Positions 45,403 to 55,127 of a stretch of DNA of 64,000 bases are shown here, in pieces. The notes under the pieces are model-generated. The model was given only the letters and a program-made list of their open reading frames with translations, was not told the DNA's origin and ran no database searches. This DNA comes from Crocinitomicaceae bacterium (GTDB lineage Bacteria > Bacteroidota > Bacteroidia > Flavobacteriales_D > Crocinitomicaceae), in the NCBI GenBank assembly GCA_018402525.1, contig JAGYIR010000011.1, positions 1 to 64,000 of the forward strand. Direction: 5' to 3'. The stretch's first letter is position 1, and the number at the start of each line of letters is the position of its first letter. The position numbers and the translations under genes were made by a program.

Positions 45403-45723
45403 CTACAAGTCTTCGAAGGAAACTTCAGAGTAACTATCGATGCTATCTGTTTTTTCTTCAACTTCATACTCACCAGTCGCTTTCAACTCGTCAATCTTTT
45501 CGATGACGTCAATTAAGCCCTCCTTAAATTTCTCAAAATCCTCTTTGTATAAGAAAATCTTGTGTTTTTGGTAGCCTTCTTGTCCGTTATTAAACGTTTT
45601 TTTACTCTCAGTAACAGTAATATAAAGGTCGTTTCCTTTTGTTGATTTCACATCAAAGAAGTAGGTTCTCTTCCCCGCTCTCACTGCATTTGAATAGACT
45701 TCATTGTTCTTTTCGTAATCCAT
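45403..45723 (-). CDS. DUF3276 / PUR-domain protein
   Basis: A 106-residue protein with a PUR-alpha-like nucleic-acid-binding fold. VRAGKRTYFFDVKSTKGNDL, LYITVTESKK and KHKIFLYKEDFEKFKEGL are family blocks. The ~25 C-terminal residues are acidic. Borrelia BpuR is a studied relative that binds DNA and RNA; the role here is inferred only. Single gene. Confidence 0.9.
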   Translation of the reverse strand: MDYEKNNEVYSNAVRAGKRTYFFDVKSTKGNDLYITVTESKKTFNNGQEGYQKHKIFLYKEDFEKFKEGLIDVIEKIDELKATGEYEVEEKTDSIDSYSEVSFEDL

Positions 45724-45840
45724 AACCTAGTGCCTTTAGTTGGTTTTAGTTAACAAATATGCTATTTTCTTTTTAATTGCACAAATGAAAGGATTGATAT
45801 AAGACAGGATGTTGTTGCTCAGTTGGTTGTGAATAGTGTT

Positions 45841-45915
45841 GCCTTCGACTTCGCTCAGTCAACCTTTTTCACAAATTGTTTCTTCGCGAATCGCTGACTG
45901 CGCGGAGTCGAAGGC
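45841..45915. repeat. Long imperfect inverted repeat
   Basis: GCCTTCGACTTCGCTCAGTC at 45841 and its inverse at 45895-45915 pair over 21 bases with two mismatches across a ~33-base loop. Similar CCTTCGACT..GCTCAG repeats are found between genes in many bacterial genomes. It lies between two minus-strand genes, just after the ABC exporter gene, and may end its transcript. Confidence 0.7.
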
Positions 45916-45930
45916 AGATTTAGCGAATCT

Positions 45931-47682
45931 CTACGCTTTTTCCTCCATCAATTGCTTCTTGTACAATTCCGCGTAAGCACCGTTGCGCTTCAATAACTCC
46001 TGATGTGTTCCTTCTTCCGTGACCGAACCCTCTACAATATTGATGATACGATTAGCGTTTCGAATGGAAGAAATGCGGTGACTGACTACCAATGAAGTAG
46101 GAGCTTCCACTTTTTTCAAATTTTCCAAGATGATTTCTTCGGTTTCTGTGTCTACAGCGGATAAACAATCGTCGAGAATAAGGAGTTTTGGATTTCTAAT
46201 AAGTGCCCTAGCTATGCTGATTCGTTGTTTTTGTCCACCACTTAGGTTGACACCGCGTTCGCCGAGTACTGTATCAAACTTGTTCTTGAATTCCGCGATG
46301 TTGTGGTAAACATGTGCCATTTTGGTGACTTCAATCAAGCGTTCATCCGTGACTTCTCCTTCCAAACTTCCGAATTCTAAGTTGTTGCGAATGGAATCTG
46401 AGAATAAGAATACGTCTTGAGGAACGATTCCCGTTTGGTTCTTGAATTCTTCTAGGTTGATGTCAGGTAGATTCACCCCATCAATTAAAATTTCTCCTTG
46501 ATCTGGCTCAATTTGCCGCATCAACAGTTTTAAAATGGTCGATTTACCACTTCCTGTTTTTCCAACAATTCCCAACGATTCTCCTTTCAAGATGACAAAA
46601 CTCAAATCCTTGATCGCCATGATTCCCGAATTGGGGTAGGTGTAGTAGACGTTTTTGAATTCGATTTTTCCTTCAAATTTAAACGGAGCATTTGAATTAT
46701 TGACTATGTCTGGCGTTGTTTCCAAGAATTCGTTGATGCGTGTTTGACTCGCCGCAGCGCGCTGAATCAGCGAGGTGACCCATCCAACAGATGCAAACGG
46801 CCATGTCAACATATTCACGTAAAAAATGAACTTCATAATTCCTCCCGGTGTGATTCCATCATCGTAGTAGAGCAATCCACCCAAGTAGATACACATGATG
46901 GTACTTACACCAATTAAAATGAAGATGGTCGGCATGAATAACGAGTTAACAAGCACTAAGCGCATGCTTTTCGTTTTGTAATTCTCTGCTGAAGTATTGA
47001 ACTTGTCTTCAATCTCCTGTGTTCGGCTGTATGCTTTAATGACACGAATTCCCGTAAACGTCTCCTGCGCAATGGTCGACATGTTCGATTGCTCTTCTTG
47101 CACTGTTCTGCTGATGGTGTTAATTTTTGAAGCTACCTTATAAATAACAAAAGACATGATCGGCAAAGGAAGCAGAACGGCAACAGTAAGCGATGCACTT
47201 ATCTGCAACATGTTGTTGATGACGAGTATCGCTAAAACCGCGAGATTAATGGTATACATGATACCAGGTCCCAAATACATGCGCACGTGCGAAACATCTT
47301 CAGAAATTCGGTTCATTAAGTCTCCTGTCGTGTTTTTCTTGAAAAAGGAATAGTTCAGTCGCTGGTAATGCACGTAAATTTCATTTTTCAAATCGAATTC
47401 AATTAAACGGGACATGATAATGATCGTCTGACGTGTCATAAAAAGGAAAATTCCTGAAATAAGCGACAAAAGCATGAAATATGCACCGACTTCTAATGCG
47501 TAGTACAATAAATCGTCTTGGCTATTTTCCGTTCCCCATTTCGTGAGCGCATCTGTAGTATCTCCAAAGAATTCAGGCATTTCCACTTTGAACCAGTTAC
47601 TTCCAACAATAAAGAGGATCCCTAAAAGGAATCTCCATTTGTATTTAAAAAAATATTTGTTGAGATAGCTCAGTGACTTCAT
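45931..47682 (-). CDS. ABC exporter (MsbA/MdlB-like), fused permease and ATPase
   Basis: A 583-residue half-transporter that works as a dimer in the inner membrane. Six membrane helices cover residues ~15-310. The ATPase domain has Walker A GIVGKTGSGKSTI, signature NLSGGQKQRISIARAL, Walker B KLLILDDCLSAVD and switch His in LVVSHRISSI. The substrate may be a lipid or drug; it cannot be told. In the D-loop region Cys replaces the usual catalytic Glu position (LDDCLS), as is seen in heterodimeric exporters, so its partner may be another subunit. Confidence 0.9.
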   Translation of the reverse strand: MKSLSYLNKYFFKYKWRFLLGILFIVGSNWFKVEMPEFFGDTTDALTKWGTENSQDDLLYYALEVGAYFMLLSLISGIFLFMTRQTIIIMSRLIEFDLKNEIYVHYQRLNYSFFKKNTTGDLMNRISEDVSHVRMYLGPGIMYTINLAVLAILVINNMLQISASLTVAVLLPLPIMSFVIYKVASKINTISRTVQEEQSNMSTIAQETFTGIRVIKAYSRTQEIEDKFNTSAENYKTKSMRLVLVNSLFMPTIFILIGVSTIMCIYLGGLLYYDDGITPGGIMKFIFYVNMLTWPFASVGWVTSLIQRAAASQTRINEFLETTPDIVNNSNAPFKFEGKIEFKNVYYTYPNSGIMAIKDLSFVILKGESLGIVGKTGSGKSTILKLLMRQIEPDQGEILIDGVNLPDINLEEFKNQTGIVPQDVFLFSDSIRNNLEFGSLEGEVTDERLIEVTKMAHVYHNIAEFKNKFDTVLGERGVNLSGGQKQRISIARALIRNPKLLILDDCLSAVDTETEEIILENLKKVEAPTSLVVSHRISSIRNANRIINIVEGSVTEEGTHQELLKRNGAYAELYKKQLMEEKA

Positions 47683-47763
47683 CGATAATTTCCTATTTTT
47701 GCCTCGCGATTTTACATGACGTTGTAAAAGTATATAATTGAGTTAACATTTACGCTCTAAGAT

Positions 47764-48861
47764 ATGTTTGAAGTAAAAAATATTGAGGATACCAACCTCG
47801 CAGATAATCCAGTTATTGCTCAAATGAGCAAATACAATCACGAACAAATCCTTTTTTGTAACGACAATGCTACAGGCTTAAAAGCGATCATTGCTGTGCA
47901 TAATACAGTGTTGGGTCCAGCTTTGGGTGGAACACGCATGTGGCCGTATGCGTCAGAAACGGAAGCGTTGAATGATGTTTTGCGTTTGTCACGTGGAATG
48001 ACGTACAAAAATTCAATTTCAGGATTAAATCTTGGAGGAGGTAAAGCTGTTATCATTGGCGATTCACGTTCAATGAAGTCAGAAGCGTTGTTTAGACGAT
48101 TCGGAAAGTTCGTAAACAGTTTAGCTGGAAAATACATTACGGCGGAAGATGTTGGGATTTCTCCAATCGACATGACGTATGTAAACATGGAAACAAATCA
48201 CGTAGTTGGTTTACCGGGAAGAAGTGGAGATCCATCACCAGTAACGGCGCATGGAACTTACATGGGAATGAAAGCGTGTGCGAAACAACAGTTTGGTAGC
48301 GATTCGTTGAGCGGAAAGAAAATCGCTGTGCAAGGAGTTGGACACGTAGGTGAATACCTTGTGGCAGCTTTAGCAAAAGAAAATGCAGAAATTTTTATAA
48401 CGGATATTCACGAACCGACATTGGCGCGCGTTGCAAAACAATATGGTGCAAAAGTGGTTGGTTTGAATGAAATCTATGACATCGACATGGATATATATGC
48501 GCCATGTGCCTTAGGTGCAACGGTGAACGATGATACATTGTCACGTTTAAAATGTTCTATCATCGCTGGAGCGGCAAACAATCAATTGCAAAATGAAGAC
48601 GTACACGGTCGCATTGTTATGGAGAAAGGAATTATTTATGCTCCTGATTATGCATTGAATGCAGGTGGTGTGATCAATTGTTATTCTGAGGTGAAAGGTT
48701 TATCTCCTGAGTGGGCAATGGGTCAAGCAGAGGCAATTTATACAACGATTCAAAATATTGTTCAGCGCTCAGCAGCTGAAAAAATTCCAACGTATCAAAT
48801 TGCCAATAAAATGGCAGAAGAACGTATCGAATCCATCGGAAAGGTAAAACTTCCACTTTAA
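47764..48861 (+). CDS. Leu/Phe/Val-type amino acid dehydrogenase
   Basis: A 365-residue NAD-dependent dehydrogenase of the Glu/Leu/Phe/Val family. LGPALGGTRMWPY and NLGGGKAVIIGD (catalytic Lys), the Asp in TAEDVGISPIDM, and the cofactor site VQGVGHVGEYLVAAL are present. NAGGVINCYSEV lies near the C-terminus. It oxidises branched-chain or aromatic amino acids to 2-oxo acids; leucine is the best guess. Upstream of nusB by 17 bases. Confidence 0.93.
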   Translation: MFEVKNIEDTNLADNPVIAQMSKYNHEQILFCNDNATGLKAIIAVHNTVLGPALGGTRMWPYASETEALNDVLRLSRGMTYKNSISGLNLGGGKAVIIGDSRSMKSEALFRRFGKFVNSLAGKYITAEDVGISPIDMTYVNMETNHVVGLPGRSGDPSPVTAHGTYMGMKACAKQQFGSDSLSGKKIAVQGVGHVGEYLVAALAKENAEIFITDIHEPTLARVAKQYGAKVVGLNEIYDIDMDIYAPCALGATVNDDTLSRLKCSIIAGAANNQLQNEDVHGRIVMEKGIIYAPDYALNAGGVINCYSEVKGLSPEWAMGQAEAIYTTIQNIVQRSAAEKIPTYQIANKMAEERIESIGKVKLPL

Positions 48862-48877
48862 AAAGTTAAACAACAGA

Positions 48878-49825
48878 ATGTTAAACAGACGCCATTTAAG
48901 AATCAAGGTTCTTCAATCACTTTATGCATTTTTCCAATCAAACGACAACGATTTTGGGAGGGTACAGAAAGAAATGTCACAATCGATTGAGCGAATTTAT
49001 GATTTATACATTTATTTGCTGTTGACGTTTTCAGAATTGAAATTTATTGGTGAAGAACGCAATGAAGCCAATAAAAAGAAAATGCGTCCTTCGGAAGAAG
49101 AAATGAATCCGAACTTAAAATTTGTTCAGAACAAGATTATAGAAATCTTAGAGAAAAACGAAGATTTGCGAATTGCTAGTGAAAAGCGTAAAGTCAATTG
49201 GGTAGGGGACGTACACCGCGAAATGTTTCGTAAGATGTACTTGCAAATGCGTGAGAATGAAGTGTATTTCTCGCACATGAATAACGGAATTGAAGGATTT
49301 GAAGAAGATAAGGCGTTTGCAATTGCACTGTTTAAATCGGACATCGCTAATTCACCAATTCTTTACAATTTCTTTGAAGAAAGCAGTATTCATTGGATGG
49401 ACGACATCGACTTGGCGTGCTCCATGGTGGTGAAAACGATCAAAGCATTTGAAGAAGACGGTGTAAACGAAATCATGCCCTTGTACAAAGATCAAGAGGA
49501 TGAAACGACATTCGTCAACGAGTTACTCAAGAAAACGATTACCTTTGACAAAGAAAATGAGGCGCTGATTGACAAATACACCAAGAATTGGGAATTGGAT
49601 CGAATTGCAAAAATGGACGTTATTTTAATGAAAATGGCGATTACTGAATTACAAATCTTCAGTAACATTCCAACCAAGGTGACGTTGAACGAATACATTG
49701 AAATATCTAAATTCTACAGTACACCCAAGAGCAATGGATTTATCAACGGTGTATTGGATAACGTGATTTCTACGTTAGAAAAAGAAGGAAAGATTACAAA
49801 AATTGGAAGAGGATTAAAAGAATAA
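48878..49825 (+). CDS. nusB: Transcription antitermination factor NusB, long form
   Basis: A 315-residue protein. The C-terminal ~130 residues form the NusB helical domain (ALIDKYTKNWELDRIAKMDV, ILMKMAITELQIFSNIPTKV, TLNEYIEISKFYSTPKSNGFINGVLD). The N-terminal ~170 residues are an extension usual in Bacteroidota and opening with RRHLRIKVLQSLYAF. It binds boxA RNA with S10 to support rRNA transcription. Followed after four bases by the DUF1573 gene. Confidence 0.93.
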   Translation: MLNRRHLRIKVLQSLYAFFQSNDNDFGRVQKEMSQSIERIYDLYIYLLLTFSELKFIGEERNEANKKKMRPSEEEMNPNLKFVQNKIIEILEKNEDLRIASEKRKVNWVGDVHREMFRKMYLQMRENEVYFSHMNNGIEGFEEDKAFAIALFKSDIANSPILYNFFEESSIHWMDDIDLACSMVVKTIKAFEEDGVNEIMPLYKDQEDETTFVNELLKKTITFDKENEALIDKYTKNWELDRIAKMDVILMKMAITELQIFSNIPTKVTLNEYIEISKFYSTPKSNGFINGVLDNVISTLEKEGKITKIGRGLKE

Positions 49826-49829
49826 GATT

Positions 49830-50225
49830 ATGAAGACATTGAGTTTATTTTTAGGTGTTTCGTTGTTGCTTTTCGCTTGTGGAGGTAATACAGATTACGA
49901 AGTAGGAAACAAAACTACGATGGAAGTCAATGAGATATTTGATGCCGGTGACATTGTAAAAGGTGAGAAAATCACTGCAGTATTCACCATCAAGAACACA
50001 GGAGATTATCCGTTGGTGATTGGAGAAGTAAAAGGATCTTGTTCTTGTACAGTAGCAGATTATCCAGAGGATCCAATTGCTCCGGGACAAGAAGGAAAAA
50101 TTTCAGCACACGTGAACACAGATCAAGTGGAGGCAGGGTTGTTGAACAAATCGGTGCGAATTGTTGCAAATACAAATCCATCGGTGAAACAAGTGCTTAT
50201 CAAAGCAAACATAATTAGAAAATAA
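49830..50225 (+). CDS. DUF1573 lipoprotein
   Basis: A 131-residue lipoprotein with lipobox LFAC (Cys17). The mature part is the DUF1573 Ig-like domain: [38 protein letters not shown] and [16 protein letters not shown]. The function is unknown. In Bacteroidota it often sits between nusB and yajC, as here. Confidence 0.9.
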   Translation: MKTLSLFLGVSLLLFACGGNTDYEVGNKTTMEVNEIFDAGDIVKGEKITAVFTIKNTGDYPLVIGEVKGSCSCTVADYPEDPIAPGQEGKISAHVNTDQVEAGLLNKSVRIVANTNPSVKQVLIKANIIRK

Positions 50226-50244
50226 AACAAAAAACAACGTTGAT

Positions 50245-50508
50245 ATGAATCAAATGGTAATGTTGGTGTTGATCTTAGTAGTATTCTACTTCTTTATGAT
50301 CAGACCACAAATGAAAAAGCAAAAAGAGTTGAAGAAATTCCGTGAGGGATTGAGTGTAGGGGATAAAGTAGTAACAATCGGTGGGATTCACGGGAAAATT
50401 CTTGAAGTAGCAGAATCAACAATTTTGATTTCTGTGGATACAGGAAAACTTCGTTTGGATAAGTCAGCAATCTCTAGCTCTGCAGAAGATAAATTGATGG
50501 TGAAGTAA
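50245..50508 (+). CDS. yajC: Preprotein translocase accessory subunit YajC
   Basis: An 87-residue inner-membrane protein with one N-terminal helix ([20 protein letters not shown]) and the soluble YajC domain ([17 protein letters not shown]). It associates with SecDF. Last gene of the nusB-DUF1573-yajC unit; a terminator follows. Confidence 0.94.
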   Translation: MNQMVMLVLILVVFYFFMIRPQMKKQKELKKFREGLSVGDKVVTIGGIHGKILEVAESTILISVDTGKLRLDKSAISSSAEDKLMVK

Positions 50509-50530
50509 TTTACAGCCAAAAACAATAGTA

Positions 50531-50566
50531 GAACGCTCTTTCAGATTTGGAAGGGCGTTCTCTTTT
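50531..50566 (+). terminator. Intrinsic terminator after yajC
   Basis: GAACGC pairs with GCGTTC, continuing as CTTTC/GAAGG with a small bulge, then TCTTTT. Confidence 0.75.
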
Positions 50567-50603
50567 ATGCTCCTTTAGTCAACATGCAAATTGGTTCTGC
50601 TTT

Positions 50604-51443
50604 TTATTTGACAGTTGTCGCTTTCATGATTTCTGACATGCTTTTACTTGAGAGCGCGCCATTCTTATGACTTCTGAAGTACATAAATGCTTCTAGCTCA
50701 TTACAAGAAATTACATAACCAAGATAGGCTATTTTATCGCCAACAGGTACTGGGATAATGTTGATATATGCGCTACCTTCTTGCTTGTCCATAATTGCTT
50801 TCACCCAGTCTTCGTGACTAACCAATTCAAAAGGATGGGTGTAGTTTTCAGCAATGATAGCTTCCGTTAATTTAGGATCCATTGTACTTTTGTCAATAAG
50901 CAATGTAAAATTCTTTAAAGAAGGGGATCTTTCATCGTAGACATCTTTTACTTTCGCCATTCCAGAAAGGTTATGCGTGATGATTGCTTCAATAGCATCC
51001 TGTAAAGTCGTTAAACCAAAAACCAATTGTTCTTCGCTCCAACCTCTTGTATGTTGCATTAGATTTGCATTGCTATGCCCTTTGGTGTTTAGTCCGATAT
51101 AAAGACTCGAAGCTTTTGTTATTCCAGTCCATCCGTTGCCCATATCGGAAGATCTCTTTGAAACATCAGATCCTAACATAATAACAGTCACGGAACCGTC
51201 GCTTTTTACTTTTGAAATTGCTTCTTTAACCGGCATCTCCTCTTGAATTTCCGTCAGCGTCCAGAACTCTTTTACTGCATTACGAAAAATTTCGTTCACG
51301 TCCTCATTATCTGTCAAACCAAGAATTACATGAGATTTTTTGAGGTTTTTAGCTTCTTCATTGTTTAAGAATTGCCCATTCACACTGAAGTAAGTGCAAG
51401 AAAGAATTCCGATTGTAAAAAGTAAATTGAATACTGTTTTCAT
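50604..51443 (-). CDS. Secreted hypothetical protein, 279 residues
   Basis: Signal peptide through about residue 24 (TYFSVNGQ). The remaining ~255 residues look like an alpha/beta protein (KSHVILGLTDNEDVNEIFRN, GSVTVIMLGSDVSKRSSDMG, KNFTLLIDKSTMDPKLTEAI). The short Cys in the signal is not a clear lipobox. I recognise no family. Stands alone, with ~130 AT-rich bases upstream to the VanW gene. Confidence 0.7.
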   Translation of the reverse strand: MKTVFNLLFTIGILSCTYFSVNGQFLNNEEAKNLKKSHVILGLTDNEDVNEIFRNAVKEFWTLTEIQEEMPVKEAISKVKSDGSVTVIMLGSDVSKRSSDMGNGWTGITKASSLYIGLNTKGHSNANLMQHTRGWSEEQLVFGLTTLQDAIEAIITHNLSGMAKVKDVYDERSPSLKNFTLLIDKSTMDPKLTEAIIAENYTHPFELVSHEDWVKAIMDKQEGSAYINIIPVPVGDKIAYLGYVISCNELEAFMYFRSHKNGALSSKSMSEIMKATTVK

Positions 51444-51570
51444 AGTTGTATGGTTTATTAAGTTTTACCAAATATAACTTTTATCCGGCAGTTTATACAA
51501 TATAGTGTTATGTATCATCTATAGAACTGTATATGGTCACTTAAAGGAGTTGTAAGAAGAAGTCACTTTC

Positions 51571-52383
51571 TCATTTCCGTTCAGCTAAAAATGGACTGTA
51601 CATCATGATGGCATGATTTTCAACGAGCAATGATGCTGTTTCTTTGCCAGATTCATTCGTTTCTATTTTAATGATTTGGTTATGCCGCGTGTAACCTCCC
51701 CATGTCTGCTGATTCATTTGGTGATTTCGCTCTTCTATTCTAAAGGTTGAACCAATCTGCGAAGAGGAGATCAACTCTCCGTATAGGTGCGTTTCATCCA
51801 GCCAAAGATTGATTTGAAAGCCATTTTTTGTTTCATTCTTAACCTGAAGATCGATGTAATTGTATGAAAGTGTTGCACCTGCTCCAAATGGGACTTTTCT
51901 ATTTACATCAGGAAACACATCAAAACCATGTCTATGCCTTTCTATAACCGTTAACGGAGAGTGAGCAAAAATCCAAAACAAAAGATTTCCTAGTTGGCAT
52001 AATCCACCGCCCGTTCCTTTGTCGATTTCACCCTGATTCAGCACCAAACCTTCGAGATAGCCCTTTAATTTTGTAGGTCTCCCAACTAGCTTCCAAATAG
52101 AGAAGGTTTCTCCTGGTTGGATGGTAGTATAGTTCAATTTTTCAACGGCAAGAGCGAGGTTCGTTCGCTTATTCTCCTGTAAATACATGTCAACATCTTT
52201 CAATGGCCTTAAAATCATTGACTGATGCTTAAAGACGGAGTATCCATCGATTGCTTTTTCATCCTGCTTCGCCCATTTTTTATTCCCAAACACCCAATTC
52301 ATTTTTCTTTTGAGGACAAAATATTCCTTTCCGAAAACTTGTCTCAGTGGACTTCTACGAATTGGTTTATGGATGTTTGTCAT
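51571..52383 (-). CDS. VanW family protein
   Basis: A 270-residue protein of the VanW family. NLALAVEKLNYTTIQPGETF, GRPTKLKGYLEGLVLNQG and TGGGLCQLGNLLFWIFAHSP are diagnostic. The start PIRRSPLRQVFGKEYFVLKR is also conserved. VanW is named from vancomycin-resistance clusters, but its role is not known and members occur in many non-resistant species; no resistance should be read from this. No signal peptide is seen. Confidence 0.88.
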   Translation of the reverse strand: MTNIHKPIRRSPLRQVFGKEYFVLKRKMNWVFGNKKWAKQDEKAIDGYSVFKHQSMILRPLKDVDMYLQENKRTNLALAVEKLNYTTIQPGETFSIWKLVGRPTKLKGYLEGLVLNQGEIDKGTGGGLCQLGNLLFWIFAHSPLTVIERHRHGFDVFPDVNRKVPFGAGATLSYNYIDLQVKNETKNGFQINLWLDETHLYGELISSSQIGSTFRIEERNHQMNQQTWGGYTRHNQIIKIETNESGKETASLLVENHAIMMYSPFLAERK

Positions 52384-52473
52384 GCGAATGATGGGAAATA
52401 GGCTAGGAGTTTATTTTTGTCGGTTCAACTCTTAAATATAAAACTTTTACCTGAAGTTAACCCCTCAATTCCC

Positions 52474-52839
52474 TCACGAATAAACCCCATTCATCTTAAA
52501 AAACGAAGTTTCTGCGGTGGAAATGCTCGCTGTGACTTTGATTTCACCTGTTTCAGTGGTGCTGTACACCAATTTTACTTCAACGTCTGGCGTTGTGTTT
52601 GGATTTAGAATCGCTAAAAACTTGCACGTGCCCATTTCGGTCAAACGCAACGGTTTGTCGAGTACTGTGCTGATCAGTTCTTTGACCATTTCCAGTTGTG
52701 CGACGCCTGGAGTGACAGGATTTCCAGGGAAGTGACCGTCAAAAATGGGGTGGAGGGGATTGATGTGTACTGCGAATGTTGCAGTTCCTTCTTCCAAGCT
52801 GCTGGAAGCAATCGCGTAAAAGTCGTTTTGTAAAATCAT
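52474..52839 (-). CDS. FabZ-like 3-hydroxyacyl-ACP dehydratase
   Basis: A 121-residue hotdog protein. The catalytic block is HPIFDGHFPGNPVTPGVAQL followed by Glu, with His in GHFPG and the acidic residue in AQLE. This matches FabZ in the key segment but is shorter. In a flexirubin/aryl-polyene locus it should remove water from 3-hydroxyacyl-ACP to form polyene double bonds. Last gene of the cluster, overlapping the LolA-like gene by four bases. Confidence 0.85.
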   Translation of the reverse strand: MILQNDFYAIASSSLEEGTATFAVHINPLHPIFDGHFPGNPVTPGVAQLEMVKELISTVLDKPLRLTEMGTCKFLAILNPNTTPDVEVKLVYSTTETGEIKVTASISTAETSFFKMNGVYS

Positions 52840-53462
52840 TGAAATTGAGTGAATTTAGTGTCCGTAATGGTTGTATTGGTGCGAATATTCGAAAAAGCGT
52901 AGACAATTTTGTCGTTTTCGGTTTCTACCAAGGTCATTTGATCGAGGTTCAGCGTGCTTTTTGAAAAAAGTAAATCGATGGAGGAAATATAATTCGCCAT
53001 GCGCGCGTTTTTGGGTTTTAACACCAGTTTGTAGTGACTTCCGCTTTCAAAATAGGCAATATTGAATTCCTTTTCATTGAGGAAATCGCCGCTGAAAAGT
53101 TGCACCATCAATCCTTGGATTTTCTTTACCACACGGTTCGCTGTCGCATTTTTGACTTCTTGTCCATTCTCTTGAAAACGCGCTTTTGTCCCATTAATCA
53201 AAATGATTTGCTTCTTGGGAGAGGTGTGTTCCCAACGAATTTTGTCGGATTGTTTGTAGGCTAGTTTTCCCTGTGCTTTTTTGGGTGTGTTGAACATGCT
53301 CGAATGAACGTGTTCTTCAAAATTGGCGGTAATGCTTTTCGTTTCAGCGGTTTTCTTGTTGATTTTCGCTTTGCACGTACTAGGATTGGCAATCTTTGTG
53401 AAGGTTTGCGCAGAGCCAGTGAACACAAGAAAAACGAACAACGGAAAAATGAATTTATGCAT
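52836..53462 (-). CDS. LolA-like outer-membrane lipid carrier
   Basis: A 208-residue periplasmic protein with a signal peptide (residues 1-18, FTGSAQ). The LolA-type half-barrel is seen in SITANFEEHVHSSMFNTPKK, AQGKLAYKQSDKIRWEHTSP and LFSGDFLNEKEFNIAYF. Such carriers are standard in aryl-polyene loci and may ferry the pigment lipid to the outer membrane; this is inference. Overlaps both neighbours. Confidence 0.85.
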   Translation of the reverse strand: MHKFIFPLFVFLVFTGSAQTFTKIANPSTCKAKINKKTAETKSITANFEEHVHSSMFNTPKKAQGKLAYKQSDKIRWEHTSPKKQIILINGTKARFQENGQEVKNATANRVVKKIQGLMVQLFSGDFLNEKEFNIAYFESGSHYKLVLKPKNARMANYISSIDLLFSKSTLNLDQMTLVETENDKIVYAFSNIRTNTTITDTKFTQFQ

Positions 53463-54216
53463 GTATGACGGTTTTTATCGTGTCACCATTGACAAATTTA
53501 GTGCCATTCGTCGACAAAGCAACAATTATTTCTTCCAGCGCTTCAACAGTCACTTCTAAATTGTCGTGAAAAAGGAGAATGCTTCCCGGTTTTGTCTTTG
53601 CTAGAATCCGTTTTTTTAACTTCTGTGGATCTTTGTACACGGAATCGTAACTGCGGACAGTCCAACCGACATTGGTGAGCTTTAATTCCTTCAATACCTT
53701 GGCGTACTTGGGATTCGTGTAACCAATGGGAGGACGAAACAACGAAGTCTCAATCCCACTGATCTTGCTCAATGCACGTTGTCCATGGAGAATTTCTTCC
53801 CGTAAACGTTTTGTGCTGTACATGGACATAAAATTGTTGTGTGCGTAGGAATGATTCCCAATCAAATGTCCCTCTTGTTTAATGCGCAGAACGATGTCGG
53901 GGTATTCTTCTGCGTGTTTTCCGACCACAAAAAAGATCGCTTTGCAGTTATGTTTGGCGAGAATGTCCAAAATCTTCGGTGTTCTTGTTGGATGCGGTCC
54001 ATCGTCGAAGGTGAGCAGGACTTCCCTGGAATCCAAGCGATTGACAGAAGTGAGGAAGTAATTTAACTTGAGAAAAAGCACACCAGAACTTACAATGATG
54101 ACAAAAAGCGCGGTGACTCCAATTAGGATTGGAACAAAATAGGATTTTTCACTCAGCAAAAGACAAATAACCATGATGCTAAGCGCATACAATAAGATGG
54201 TTAGTCTATGCTTCAT
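53455..54216 (-). CDS. Polysaccharide deacetylase (NodB) domain protein
   Basis: A 253-residue membrane-anchored protein. Two N-terminal helices (residues ~5-50) precede the NodB domain: TFDDGPHPTRTPKILDIL (metal Asp pair), GNHSYAHNNFMSMYS (His-x3-His), FRPPIGYTNPKY and SILLFHDNLE. The metal triad looks complete. Its role in the pigment cluster is unclear: removal of an acyl group or shaping of a glycan. Overlaps its upstream neighbour by 11 bases. Confidence 0.85.
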   Translation of the reverse strand: MKHRLTILLYALSIMVICLLLSEKSYFVPILIGVTALFVIIVSSGVLFLKLNYFLTSVNRLDSREVLLTFDDGPHPTRTPKILDILAKHNCKAIFFVVGKHAEEYPDIVLRIKQEGHLIGNHSYAHNNFMSMYSTKRLREEILHGQRALSKISGIETSLFRPPIGYTNPKYAKVLKELKLTNVGWTVRSYDSVYKDPQKLKKRILAKTKPGSILLFHDNLEVTVEALEEIIVALSTNGTKFVNGDTIKTVIHA

Positions 54217-55126
54217 CCCTTGTAATTAGTGTGATTCCCACTTTTCCGGGACATAAATCGTTGACGACTAATGCGTATTTCGCCATATGTCGATATTTCA
54301 AAAAGTCGTGCGCAACATGCACTGCATACGAAGACGCGCTGTAATGAAATCCTGTGAAATCGAGGTAATTGATCGCTTCTTTCGGAGAGAAATGCGCTTC
54401 AATGTCATCGTTTGAGTGCAACAACAAATCAATTTCTTCCATGGAGATGTCGTGCACATCGAGGAAAGTGCCGATATCTTCCAATAAATTCGTTGCATTG
54501 AAATTTGTCGAAACTGCTTGAATGGCAATTTCACTTTTAGCGGGACTTAACGCGAAAAACGAAGCGCCAGAGCTCAACGGAAATTCGTTGGGAATTAAAT
54601 CAGGCTGCACGGTTGCTAAAAAATCAATTTTTTCGTCCGCAGCGCCGATGAGTACGTTCTTTTTCCCATCGTTCAAACATAGGATCGCATCCATCAAGGA
54701 GACTTCAAACGAGAGGTTATTCTGCGTGTGCGTCATGTTGTACGCGTGATTGTTCAATCCGAGCGAAATCTGTCCACCAATGGTGTTGTGCGTCGATTGT
54801 ATAAACGCTGTTGGCGATAGAAAATCACTCGTCGACGTTAAAAAAGTCGATAAAAACTTCTCGGTATCTTTCAAGCATCCTAGCGCAGTTCCAACAACAA
54901 TCGCGTCAAAATCCGTAGCGACTTGATTTCTGCATTCAATCGATGCCGCTAATCCCATGCGCAACACAGGACTCAATCGTCTTAATGCTGCTGGTGGAAT
55001 AAATTCCTTGAAATCGGGTGAAATGACGTCTGAATCATCACTTAACGGCGTCAACGATTTGTAGACATTTGAATTCCGAAATGAATCTTGGTGCGAAATG
55101 GATGCTATGGCGTGGATGTAGTACAT
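54206..55126 (-). CDS. Beta-ketoacyl synthase-like, chain-length-factor type
   Basis: A 306-residue protein of the ketoacyl synthase N-domain type (Ketoacyl-synt_2-like). Fold markers are ALRRLSPVLRMGLAASIEC, IVVGTALGCLKDTEKFLSTF and FIQSTHNTIGGQISLGL. At the nucleophile position there is no Cys but THTQNNLSFE, Gln being the residue seen in chain-length factors of type II polyketide systems. The C half is short. It probably pairs with the active synthase encoded next to it (one-base gap). Confidence 0.82.
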   Translation of the reverse strand: MYYIHAIASISHQDSFRNSNVYKSLTPLSDDSDVISPDFKEFIPPAALRRLSPVLRMGLAASIECRNQVATDFDAIVVGTALGCLKDTEKFLSTFLTSTSDFLSPTAFIQSTHNTIGGQISLGLNNHAYNMTHTQNNLSFEVSLMDAILCLNDGKKNVLIGAADEKIDFLATVQPDLIPNEFPLSSGASFFALSPAKSEIAIQAVSTNFNATNLLEDIGTFLDVHDISMEEIDLLLHSNDDIEAHFSPKEAINYLDFTGFHYSASSYAVHVAHDFLKYRHMAKYALVVNDLCPGKVGITLITRDEA

Positions 55127-55127
55127 A

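Noticed and set aside
51571-52383. Glycopeptide resistance locus because of VanW
   Set aside because: No other van gene is present and VanW relatives are widespread without resistance.
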